From assembly GCF_017916365.1 (NCBI RefSeq), contig NZ_JAFMSU010000001.1:496001-560000 (forward strand): a stretch of 64,000 nucleotides of DNA, read 5' to 3'. A program made the position numbers and the translations under genes. Shown in pieces: positions 34,972 through 42,413 of this stretch (positions are counted from its first letter, which is position 1; each line of letters begins with the position of its first letter). The stretch is from Rufibacter roseolus (GTDB lineage: Bacteria; Bacteroidota; Bacteroidia; Cytophagales; Hymenobacteraceae). The notes beneath the pieces were generated by a model that saw only the letters and a list, made by a program, of their open reading frames with translations, made no database searches and was not told the origin of the DNA.

Positions 34972-35011
34972 CAAGAGGACCAGTTATGATGTAGCTGGTC
35001 TTCTTGCTTTT
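34972..35011 (+). terminator. Terminator after ribH
   Basis: CAAGAGGACCAG / CTGGTCTTCTTG stem with one wobble, then CTTTTA. Confidence 0.7.
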
Positions 35012-35086
35012 ATAGACATTCCTTAGATGTTAAAAGGTAAAAAACAGGCTGTATTCCCCCCTCCAAAACAGTCTGAAAACCTGCTT

Positions 35087-35126
35087 CTGTTTTAAGGCAA
35101 AAAGCTGAAAAATAGGCCCAAAAAGG
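35087..35126. repeat. 40 bp palindrome family, degenerate copy 15
   Basis: CTGTTTTAAGGC, AAAAAGCTGAAAAA, TAGGCCCAAAAAGG; a second half-element CAGTCTGAAAACCTG precedes it. Confidence 0.45.
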
Positions 35127-35221
35127 CAGGTACAGAGTAGAAAGTAGTAGTTAATTACAATAAAATTATAGATTTCAGTTATCATTTTGATTCTCTGCTT
35201 ACTTTATAGAAATATTAATTG

Positions 35222-35229
35222 TATTTTTG
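35222..35229 (+). promoter_or_regulatory. -7 element upstream of the DksA-like gene
   Basis: TATTTTTG, exact TAnnTTTG match; predicted start near 35236 leaves a ~135 nt leader. Confidence 0.5.
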
Positions 35230-35370
35230 CGCAAAAAATAAGTAGCAGTACTTTCATTAATCAGGGGATCGTATAAATTCTGCGTATTTTACTAAGAAGG
35301 ATCTTCTAGCTTGGCTGCTAACCTTTTATACTAACAAACTATAGCTAAACTGTTACGAACCCTTAAAGCC

Positions 35371-35754
35371 ATGAGTGAAGAAAAACAGCGGTATTCTCAA
35401 GAGGAATTGAACGAATTTCAGGAAATCATCATTGAGAAACTAAATAACGCCCGCAAAGAGGTAGCCTTTATCAAGGAGACCCTGAGCCGCAGAAATGATT
35501 CCGGAACTGACAATACGGCCTCTACTTCCAAAGTTCTGGAAGACGGTGCAGATACCCAGGAGAAAGAAAGCTTGAACCAGTTGGCGTCACGGCAGTTGAA
35601 ATTTATCCAGCAGTTGGAGAACGCCCTCATCCGGATCAAGAACGGAAGTTACGGGGTATGCATCAAGACCGGCAAATTGATCCCGAAGGAGCGTTTAAAG
35701 GCGGTGCCGCATACGCAGCACACCATTGAGGCCAAAATGAGCCGCAACGACTAA
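35371..35754 (+). CDS. DksA/TraR-like regulator lacking zinc cysteines
   Basis: 127 residues: a coiled-coil (LNEFQEIIIEKLNNARKEVAF...) then the DksA C-terminal module YGVCIKTGKLIPKERLKAVPHT. Only one cysteine remains where classical members have four, as in the usual Bacteroidota form of this family. By analogy it would act on RNA polymerase through the secondary channel; that is inferred. Next gene scpB starts 16 bp downstream, so the two are likely cotranscribed. Confidence 0.87.
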   Translation: MSEEKQRYSQEELNEFQEIIIEKLNNARKEVAFIKETLSRRNDSGTDNTASTSKVLEDGADTQEKESLNQLASRQLKFIQQLENALIRIKNGSYGVCIKTGKLIPKERLKAVPHTQHTIEAKMSRND

Positions 35755-35770
35755 TTAAACCGCATAGAAT

Positions 35771-36334
35771 TTGAACCTGTTACTGAACCATCTTCAGGCG
35801 CTGATATTTTGTGCCACCTCGCCCGTGTCTATAGAGGAACTGCAGAAATGCCTTTCCGAGGCCCTGGTCACCGAGGTGAGCGTGAGTGATGTATTGGAGG
35901 GAATTGAGCAGTTAAATGCTCAATTCTCTACTGATGCTTTCGCTTTCCAGATATACGCAATTGGGGGTGGTTACCAGTTTTTGACCAAGCCGGCCTACCA
36001 GGACTCGGTTAGTATTTTACTCAAGCACAAATCCAAGAAGAAGCTATCTGCCTCTGCCTTGGAGACCCTGGCCATCATTGCCTACAAACAGCCCATCACG
36101 CGCTCCCAGATAGAGCAGATCAGAGGCGTGAGCTGTGACTACGCCATCCAGCGCCTGCTGGAGAAAGGCCTGCTGGAAATCAAAGGCAAAGCCAATACCA
36201 TCGGTCGCCCCGTCCTGTTTGGCACCAGCCAAAAGTTCATGGAGTACTTCGGCATCAACCACCTCAAAGACCTTCCGCAGCTCAGAGACCTGGCCCCGGA
36301 AGAGAACAGCATCGGCGAGACCGCCGCGCTCTAA
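35771..36334 (+). CDS. scpB: Chromosome segregation protein ScpB
   Basis: 187 residues from a TTG. Two winged helices: ALIFCATSPVSIEELQKCL and SALETLAIIAYKQPITRSQIEQIRGVSCDYAIQRLLEKGLLEI, the latter the family's diagnostic stretch. It bridges SMC through the kleisin ScpA in condensin. ScpA is not in the window. Confidence 0.94.
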   Translation: MNLLLNHLQALIFCATSPVSIEELQKCLSEALVTEVSVSDVLEGIEQLNAQFSTDAFAFQIYAIGGGYQFLTKPAYQDSVSILLKHKSKKKLSASALETLAIIAYKQPITRSQIEQIRGVSCDYAIQRLLEKGLLEIKGKANTIGRPVLFGTSQKFMEYFGINHLKDLPQLRDLAPEENSIGETAAL

Positions 36335-36388
36335 TTTTTACAATCACATCTTTTATACAGTAGCGATACTGCAGTTTTTCACAACAAC

Positions 36389-38164
36389 ATGGCTAGAAAC
36401 GAAGATACGCCTCAAGAAGGCAACGAACGTCCACGGAATAACAATTCCTGGAACGAAGGAAAGAAAGTATTTGGCAGAGGTACCCGCTTTGACCGCCCGG
36501 AAGGAGGTAACCGCGAAGAGGGCTTCCGCAACCGGGACAGAAACTCAGAAAATTCAGACAGACCGCGCCGCGACGACCGCGACGGCGATATAAACACCAA
36601 CCGCGAGAACAGAGAACGCGCGCCCAGAAGGGAAAGCGACCGTAGAGGTGGCGATTTCCGTCCAGCTCGTGGGTTTGACCGGCCAGACAGAGGCAATAAT
36701 GACCGCCCAGACTTCCGCCCACGCGGAGGCGAGGACCGCTCTGACCGCAGACCAGCCAGAGAAGGTGGGTTCAACCGCGAAGGCAGAGATGACCGCCGTG
36801 GAGGTTCTTTCAATGACCGTCGGGAAGGTGGCAGAGGCCCAGCCCGTGGAGGTGACGAAAGAGGCGAACGCCGCTCTTTCAATAACCGTGATGACCGGGG
36901 CGGTGAGCGCCGTGGTGCAGACCGTCCGTCTTTCGGCGCTGGCAGAGAAGATAACCGTCCAGCCCGTGGTGGAGATCGTCGCGAAGGTGGTTTCTCCTCT
37001 GACCGCAATGACCGTGGTTTCAACCGCGGCGGCGATGACCGCAGAGAAAGAGGCGCTGGCAGAGAAGAGCGTGGCTTTAACCGGGGTGGTGACCGCCGCG
37101 AGGACAGGTTCAACCGTTCAGATGACAGCCGCAGAGATGCACCGCGCGAAAACAGGCCGTTTTCCGGAAAGCGGGACGAAAACAGCGCTGAGCGTCCGGC
37201 CCGCCGGGAAGAGGGCAGAGGCTTTGACCGCAGTGCTCCACGTGAAAACCGTGGCCGCGAGGATCGTCCTTCTTTCCAGAGACGTGATGACCGTCCAGAG
37301 CGTGGCAACAGCCGCCCTGAGCGCGGTGACCGTAGCGGCAAAGGCTTCAAAGAAGGCCGCTTTGGTCGTTCAGACGAAGAAACCCAGGAGGCACCTTTCT
37401 ATAACCTGAAACGCTACGAAGAGCGCCGCAAGAAAAGAGACGACTCCTATGGCAACGAAGACCTGCGCCTGAACCGCTACATCGCCAACGCCGGGATCTG
37501 CTCCCGCCGCGAGGCAGATGAGCTCATCGCCGCCGGCGAGATCAAGGTAAACGGACAGGTAGTTACCGAGATGGGCTATAAAGTAGCGCCAACGGATACC
37601 GTGCAGTATGGTCGCAAGACCCTGAGCCGTGAGAAAACGGTGTATGTGCTCCTGAACAAACCAAAGGACTTCCTGACCACCACCGATGATCCTGAAGGCC
37701 GCAAGACCGTGATGGACCTGGTGAAGAATGCCTCCAAAGAGCGTATGTTCCCGGTTGGCCGCCTGGACAGAAACACCACCGGTTTGCTCCTTTTCACCAA
37801 TGACGGTGAACTGGCCCAAAAACTGACGCACCCGTCTAACAAGGTGTCTAAAATCTACCAGGTAGAACTGGACAAGCCTATCACGCAGGAACACGTGAAG
37901 CAGATTCAGGACGGCCTGATGCTGGAAGACGGCAAAGCCGAAGTTGATGAAGTAGCGCTCCTGGGAGAAAGCAACAAGTTCCTGGGCATCGAAATCCACA
38001 TTGGAAGGAACCGCATTGTGCGCCGCATCTTTGAACACCTGGGCTACGATGTAGTGACGCTGGATCGTGTGCAATACGCTGGCTTAACCAAAAAAGACCT
38101 GCCAAGAGGCAACTGGCGTTTCCTCACCGAAAAAGAAGTAGTGCGCCTGAAATACTTTATGTAA
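36389..38164 (+). CDS. rluB: 23S rRNA pseudouridine synthase (RluB type) with ~330-residue Arg/Asp/Gly-rich N-terminus
   Basis: 591 residues. Residues ~345-591 are the enzyme: S4 domain LNRYIANAGICSRREADELI, then VLLNKPKDFLTT, catalytic Asp in PVGRLDRNTTGLLLFTNDGEL, and NRIVRRIFEHLGYDV. It converts a uridine of the large rRNA peptidyl-transferase region. Residues ~20-330 are low complexity, rich in R, D, G and E with repeated DDRRGG, RRED and GGDRRE. Such tails are RNA-binding and disordered. It follows scpB by 54 bp. Confidence 0.92.
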   Translation: MARNEDTPQEGNERPRNNNSWNEGKKVFGRGTRFDRPEGGNREEGFRNRDRNSENSDRPRRDDRDGDINTNRENRERAPRRESDRRGGDFRPARGFDRPDRGNNDRPDFRPRGGEDRSDRRPAREGGFNREGRDDRRGGSFNDRREGGRGPARGGDERGERRSFNNRDDRGGERRGADRPSFGAGREDNRPARGGDRREGGFSSDRNDRGFNRGGDDRRERGAGREERGFNRGGDRREDRFNRSDDSRRDAPRENRPFSGKRDENSAERPARREEGRGFDRSAPRENRGREDRPSFQRRDDRPERGNSRPERGDRSGKGFKEGRFGRSDEETQEAPFYNLKRYEERRKKRDDSYGNEDLRLNRYIANAGICSRREADELIAAGEIKVNGQVVTEMGYKVAPTDTVQYGRKTLSREKTVYVLLNKPKDFLTTTDDPEGRKTVMDLVKNASKERMFPVGRLDRNTTGLLLFTNDGELAQKLTHPSNKVSKIYQVELDKPITQEHVKQIQDGLMLEDGKAEVDEVALLGESNKFLGIEIHIGRNRIVRRIFEHLGYDVVTLDRVQYAGLTKKDLPRGNWRFLTEKEVVRLKYFM

Positions 38165-38179
38165 TCTGTCGTTCATAGA

Positions 38180-38896
38180 ATGCTGAATCTGGCGATAGAC
38201 CGGGGTAACACCCGCATCAAAGCCGGTCTCTTCAGAGACGGGCTTTTGGTGCAACAGTTCACCTGCCCAGACTTCCCCGCACTGGGGAAAGAACTGGCGG
38301 GCGTTACCCTGCAAAACGCCATTATGTCTTCTGTGAGCCAGGAATCGGCAGAACTGGTGCAGCACATCCCGGTGTCTGGGCAAAGGATTCTGTTCCATGC
38401 CCAGACACCGGTGCCGGTGCACAACAACTATGGCACGCCCCATACTTTAGGCGTAGACCGGTTGGCGGCAGCGGTAGGGGCCCAGTACCTGTTCAAAGAC
38501 CACCATTGCCTTATCATAGACGCGGGAACCTGCATCACCTATGACCTTTTGGAGGCAGATGGAACGTTCCAAGGCGGCAGCATCTCGCCGGGTGTGACCA
38601 TGCGTTACCAGGCGGTGCATACTTTCACCGGGAAACTGCCCTTGCTGGAAGGCTACGAGTTACCGCCCAGGCCTGGCAAAACCACCGCCGAAGCCATTCA
38701 AGGAGGCATTCTCTACGGCGCAGTGGCAGAGGCCGAAGGCATGATTCAACATTATGAACGTCAATACAAACCGTTGACGGTTATTCTGTGCGGCGGCGAC
38801 GCCCCGTTTTTTGAAAGTACAGTAAAAGCACGCATCTTTGTCATTCCCGAATTGGTTTTAATCGGGTTAAACCGAATACTTGAGTATAATGTATAA
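38180..38896 (+). CDS. coaX: Type III pantothenate kinase
   Basis: 238 residues. First step of coenzyme A synthesis. Phosphate-binding AIDRGNTRIKAGLF at the N-terminus, substrate region TLGVDRLAAAVGA, and second phosphate motif IIDAGTCITYDLL; GCGGDAPFF-type motif near the end (LCGGDAPFFES). Starts 15 bp after rluB and overlaps the next gene by 8 bp, so it sits in an operon with the envelope genes. Confidence 0.93.
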   Translation: MLNLAIDRGNTRIKAGLFRDGLLVQQFTCPDFPALGKELAGVTLQNAIMSSVSQESAELVQHIPVSGQRILFHAQTPVPVHNNYGTPHTLGVDRLAAAVGAQYLFKDHHCLIIDAGTCITYDLLEADGTFQGGSISPGVTMRYQAVHTFTGKLPLLEGYELPPRPGKTTAEAIQGGILYGAVAEAEGMIQHYERQYKPLTVILCGGDAPFFESTVKARIFVIPELVLIGLNRILEYNV

Positions 38897-40229
38897 GCCT
38901 TTCCGCGCCCTGTTATTGATCTCTGGTTTAGTTATTGGGTCACAGCAACTACAGGCGCAACAGCTTTCCAATTCCCCTTATTCCCGCTTCGGCGTGGGCG
39001 ATCTGGTGCACGGCACCGGGTCTATCCGCAGCGCCGGCATGGGGCAGGTGGGGGTGGCCAACGGTAGTGCGGCTCTCATCAATGACCTTAACCCAGCCCT
39101 GCTGTACTATAACAACTCCGTGACGTTTGAAGCCGCCGTGGCCTCTGAACTGAAGCGGTTGTCTGACAAGAACACCTCTCAGGTAGACGGTACCGCCAAC
39201 CTGGGTTACCTGTCTTTGGCTCTGCCGCTTTCGCGCAGGTGGACTACCTCCATTGGGCTGAGACCTTACAGCCGGGTGAATTACACTACTATCTCCACGG
39301 CGCCGGTGGCCGGGTCAGGATCTACCGTTACCTCTTATAATGAGTACAACGGCACCGGGGGCATCAACGAGGTTTATTTTGCGCACGGTTTCAGAATCGC
39401 CAATGGCTTAACCGCGGGTGTTTCCGGGTCTTACCTTTTCGGGACCATTGACCGCCAGGAATCCACCATTCTGGTAGACAGAGAAGATTCTACCAGCGCT
39501 TTGCAGAAAACTTTGATCCACACCACTTCCAAGTACACCGGCCTCATGTTCAAAGGAGGCTTGCACTACCGGAAGAAAATAAGCGATAAGGCCAGCCTAG
39601 GCATTGGCGGTACCTATACCACCAAAGCCAACATCAGCACAGACCGGCAGGTAGCCCAGGAGCGTCGTCTATTGGATGAGTCCCTGATCTCCAGCCTGGT
39701 AACCGACAGTCTGGAAGGCTACACCACCCTGCCGCATATGCTGCAGCTTGGTTTGTCTTTTGATAATAACAAAAACTGGTCAGTGGGCGCTGACTATACC
39801 CAAACCAAAGGCTCAGAATACAGAGGCTTCAGCTTGGCCAAAGAGGGCGGCCGCCAGGAACTGGGAGACGGCTATCGCATTGGCATTGGTTCTGAAATCA
39901 CGCCAGATGCGGGTTCGGTGAGCTCTTATTTTAAAAGGGTAACCTATCGCTTTGGCGGTTACTATGGTAACACCCAGGTCAATGCCATTACACCGGGTAA
40001 CGCTACCCCAAGGGCCCATGACCTGAAAGACATGGCCCTTACCTTTGGCTTCTCCCTTCCTTTGGGCAGAGGCGTACGTCCACCAGACTATACCCAGGCC
40101 CTCCTGAATACCAGCTTTACCGTAGGACAACTGAAAGCAGAGAACACAGGTCTCAAAGAACAGTATCTGCGGGTGAACCTGGGCATCACCTTCAACAACC
40201 GGTGGTTTATAAAACGGAAGTTTGACTAA
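38889..40229 (+). CDS. Outer-membrane beta-barrel protein coupled to coaX
   Basis: About 446 residues from the ATG at 38889, overlapping coaX; the TTG at 38880 is less likely. Signal peptide ends QQLQAQ. The mature start LSNSPYSRFGVGDL and ALINDLNPALLYYNNSVTFEAAV resemble OmpP1/FadL-type and PorV-like barrels, with alternating strands to the aromatic end GITFNNRWFIKRKFD. Conserved in this gene order in relatives. Function not established. Confidence 0.85.
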   Translation: MYKPFRALLLISGLVIGSQQLQAQQLSNSPYSRFGVGDLVHGTGSIRSAGMGQVGVANGSAALINDLNPALLYYNNSVTFEAAVASELKRLSDKNTSQVDGTANLGYLSLALPLSRRWTTSIGLRPYSRVNYTTISTAPVAGSGSTVTSYNEYNGTGGINEVYFAHGFRIANGLTAGVSGSYLFGTIDRQESTILVDREDSTSALQKTLIHTTSKYTGLMFKGGLHYRKKISDKASLGIGGTYTTKANISTDRQVAQERRLLDESLISSLVTDSLEGYTTLPHMLQLGLSFDNNKNWSVGADYTQTKGSEYRGFSLAKEGGRQELGDGYRIGIGSEITPDAGSVSSYFKRVTYRFGGYYGNTQVNAITPGNATPRAHDLKDMALTFGFSLPLGRGVRPPDYTQALLNTSFTVGQLKAENTGLKEQYLRVNLGITFNNRWFIKRKFD

Positions 40230-40326
40230 GCCACATTCATCATACAGCCTCAGATAAAAAAGACAGATACCAGGCCCCTGAATCTACAGTTGATTTTTGG
40301 GTTTGGTATCTGAACCGTTTAAAGGA

Positions 40327-40896
40327 ATGAGTAATCAGATTCAAGTGCTGCTGACAAAGTATTGGGGCATCAAGACGCCGCTCCTCTGGGTATTTCTCCT
40401 GGGCGTGATGATGAGCTGGAGTTGCAAGAAGGCAGACGAGAATATCAAGCCCATTGAGTACAAGGGTCCCACCTCAGAAACCTACAACCAGGTCACCATT
40501 TACAGTGACTCGGCGAAGATGAAACTGAAGCTGAGTGCCCCGGTAGAACAGCAGCTCCAGAACGGAGACATTATTTACTCCAAGGGCATGTACATCACCT
40601 TCTACGAAGAAGGTAAGCCCACTACCATCATCACGGCCAAGTTCGGCCGGTATGACAAAGCCAAAGACCAGTATGTGGCCCGCAACGATGTGGTGGTGAA
40701 AAACATCGTGAAGAATGAACAATTGAACACCGAGGAGCTGTTCTGGGAGCGTCAGAAGCAAAGCATTTTCACAGACAAGTTTGTCCGTATCACCAGCACC
40801 GAGGAAGTGGTAACAGGCGTAGGGCTTACCGCCAAACAGGATTTCTCTGACTATACCTTAAAGCAATTCTCCGGCTCTTTTGTCTTAAAGCAATGA
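40327..40896 (+). CDS. lptC: LPS export ABC transporter periplasmic protein LptC-like
   Basis: About 189 residues from the ATG at 40327. N-terminal hydrophobic anchor with a cysteine (LLWVFLLGVMMSWSC) then the LptC/LptA-type beta-jellyroll: YNQVTIYSDSAKMKLKLSAP, GMYITFYEEGKPTTIITA, GRYDKAKDQYVARNDVVV, TDKFVRITSTEEVVTGVGL. It would pass lipopolysaccharide from LptBFG to LptA. lptB is at 53801 in this window. Confidence 0.85.
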   Translation: MSNQIQVLLTKYWGIKTPLLWVFLLGVMMSWSCKKADENIKPIEYKGPTSETYNQVTIYSDSAKMKLKLSAPVEQQLQNGDIIYSKGMYITFYEEGKPTTIITAKFGRYDKAKDQYVARNDVVVKNIVKNEQLNTEELFWERQKQSIFTDKFVRITSTEEVVTGVGLTAKQDFSDYTLKQFSGSFVLKQ

Positions 40897-41051
40897 CCTT
40901 AAAACAAACCATCTACATGGCATTGGCCGTTGCTTTTCTGGTCATTGGCGTGCACCAGTCCATTGTGAACGGCGTGCTGCAAAGCTATTGGATCATCATG
41001 CTGTCCATTATCTTTCTCATGCTTTTCCGTATGAACAAGGCAAAGCATTGA
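40893..41051 (+). CDS. 52-residue membrane protein
   Basis: Starts at an ATGA overlap with the lptC stop (40893-40896) and ends 13 bp before the next gene. The product (MTLKQTIYMALAVAFLVIGV then HQSIVNGVLQSYWIIMLSII then FLMLFRMNKAKH) has two transmembrane helices and a basic tail. Tight coupling on both sides and a clean hydrophobic composition argue for a real gene although it is short. Function unknown. Confidence 0.8.
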   Translation: MTLKQTIYMALAVAFLVIGVHQSIVNGVLQSYWIIMLSIIFLMLFRMNKAKH

Positions 41052-41064
41052 TCTTCCCCGCTTT

Positions 41065-42330
41065 ATGGACCTTGCCTACATGTATATGATTGCCGCGGCA
41101 GGATTCCTGCTGCTTTCGCTCTTCAGTGTGGCAGAGGTGGCCTTGCGGCAGATTGGGCGGGCCTACATCAGACTACAGGTCACGGAAAACCGAAAGTCCA
41201 TCATCGGGTTTCTCCTGAGCCGTGAGAAGCAGACGCTGTTCACCATTCAGTTAGGTCTGGGGCTGGGCTTCCTTTTATTTGGTTTAGGAGGCTTGGGAAG
41301 TCTTTCTGCGCTACTGCAACCATATTTACAGTTTTTCCTTGCGTTTGCATTGGCGGGTCTGGCCACTATCATGTTGGCCTGGCTGCTGTTTCTGGTGGTG
41401 GGTATGCTGGCTAGCCTGGTGGCGGCCGCCAGTCTGCTGAAAGTGATCTCTCCGCTGGTAGCCTTCTTCTTTGTGCTTTTTTACCCCATTACTTTTCTGG
41501 CTACCGCGGTTTCAGGCCTGTTTTCTTCAAATGAGGACGAAAACGAGACCGATGTCCTGGCCAACGCCTTGGCTTTTCAGCCCTTTGCGGTAAGGCTCTC
41601 CTCCCCGGATGAGATTGTGCTGGCGCCTTCCAGCGAGGTGGACAGCAAGATCTTCAACAATGCCCTGGAGTTCAAGAACGTGAAGGTACGGGAGTGTATG
41701 GTGCCCCGCACCGAGATTGACGCCATTGAGTTGGAAGAAGGCGTACAGGTGCTCCGCGAGGCGTTCATTGAGACCGGCCACTCTAAAATCCTCATCTACC
41801 AGGACTCCCTGGACCATATTCTGGGCTACTGCCACCAATTTTCCCTGTTCAACAATCCGGCTACGGTAGAGGAGATTCTCACGCCCATGGAAGCCGTGCC
41901 CGAGACCATGCTGGCCCGTGAGCTCTTTGTAAAGTTCATCACCGAACACCGCAGCATTGTGCTGGTGCTGGATGAGTTTGGCGGCACCTCTGGGATTGTG
42001 ACCCTAGAAGATGTGATGGAAGAGATTCTGGGTGATATCAATGATGAGTATGATGAGGAGGATCTGTTAGAGCAGGCGCTGCCACAGCCGGGTTCTTACC
42101 TCTTCAGCGCCCGCCAGGAAATAGACTACCTCAATGAGAAGTACGAGCTTAACCTGCCCGAGGGCGACTATGAAACTTTAGGTGGTTTTATCTTGTCTGT
42201 ACTGGAGGAAATACCCAAGGCGGGCGATGTGATAGTGGTCCCGCCCTTTGAAATCAGGATCCTTTCTATGGATGAGCACCGCATCAATACGGTACATCTT
42301 TCAGTAAGGTTGGCCTCTCCAGAAGAATAA
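41065..42330 (+). CDS. CNNM/CBS domain membrane protein (HlyC/CorC-type)
   Basis: 421 residues. N-terminal DUF21/CNNM transmembrane domain (to about residue 155), then a CBS pair with VKVRECMVPRTEIDAIEL, SKILIYQDSLDHILGYCH and VLDEFGGTSGIVTLEDVMEEILGDI, and a C-terminal transporter-associated domain (ETLGGFILSVLEEIPKAGD). Related proteins move Mg2+ or Co2+ or act in envelope homeostasis; ion not determined. In the coaX operon. Confidence 0.9.
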   Translation: MDLAYMYMIAAAGFLLLSLFSVAEVALRQIGRAYIRLQVTENRKSIIGFLLSREKQTLFTIQLGLGLGFLLFGLGGLGSLSALLQPYLQFFLAFALAGLATIMLAWLLFLVVGMLASLVAAASLLKVISPLVAFFFVLFYPITFLATAVSGLFSSNEDENETDVLANALAFQPFAVRLSSPDEIVLAPSSEVDSKIFNNALEFKNVKVRECMVPRTEIDAIELEEGVQVLREAFIETGHSKILIYQDSLDHILGYCHQFSLFNNPATVEEILTPMEAVPETMLARELFVKFITEHRSIVLVLDEFGGTSGIVTLEDVMEEILGDINDEYDEEDLLEQALPQPGSYLFSARQEIDYLNEKYELNLPEGDYETLGGFILSVLEEIPKAGDVIVVPPFEIRILSMDEHRINTVHLSVRLASPEE

Positions 42331-42352
42331 CCTGCGCTATAGAGACTTATAT

Positions 42353-42383
42353 TTTGATTTTATCACTTATTGCGATTATTTTG
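42353..42383 (+). promoter_or_regulatory. Promoter of the PpiD-type gene
   Basis: TTTG at 42353-42356, 20 bp spacer, TATTTTG at 42377-42383, 30 bp ahead of the ATG. Confidence 0.5.
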
Positions 42384-42413
42384 CATAACGCTTAAAATAC
42401 GTCTAATACTTAC

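Larger units (their letters stand above)
35012..35370. other. A/T-rich upstream region of the DksA-like gene
   Basis: Contains one degenerate palindrome copy (35087-35126) and an exact TAnnTTTG element (35222-35229). No gene. Confidence 0.6.

Noticed and set aside
36412-37350. Long leftward ORF (312 codons) opposite rluB
   Set aside because: It is antisense to the repetitive Arg/Asp/Gly codons; its Ser/Arg/Pro-rich product is a composition artefact.
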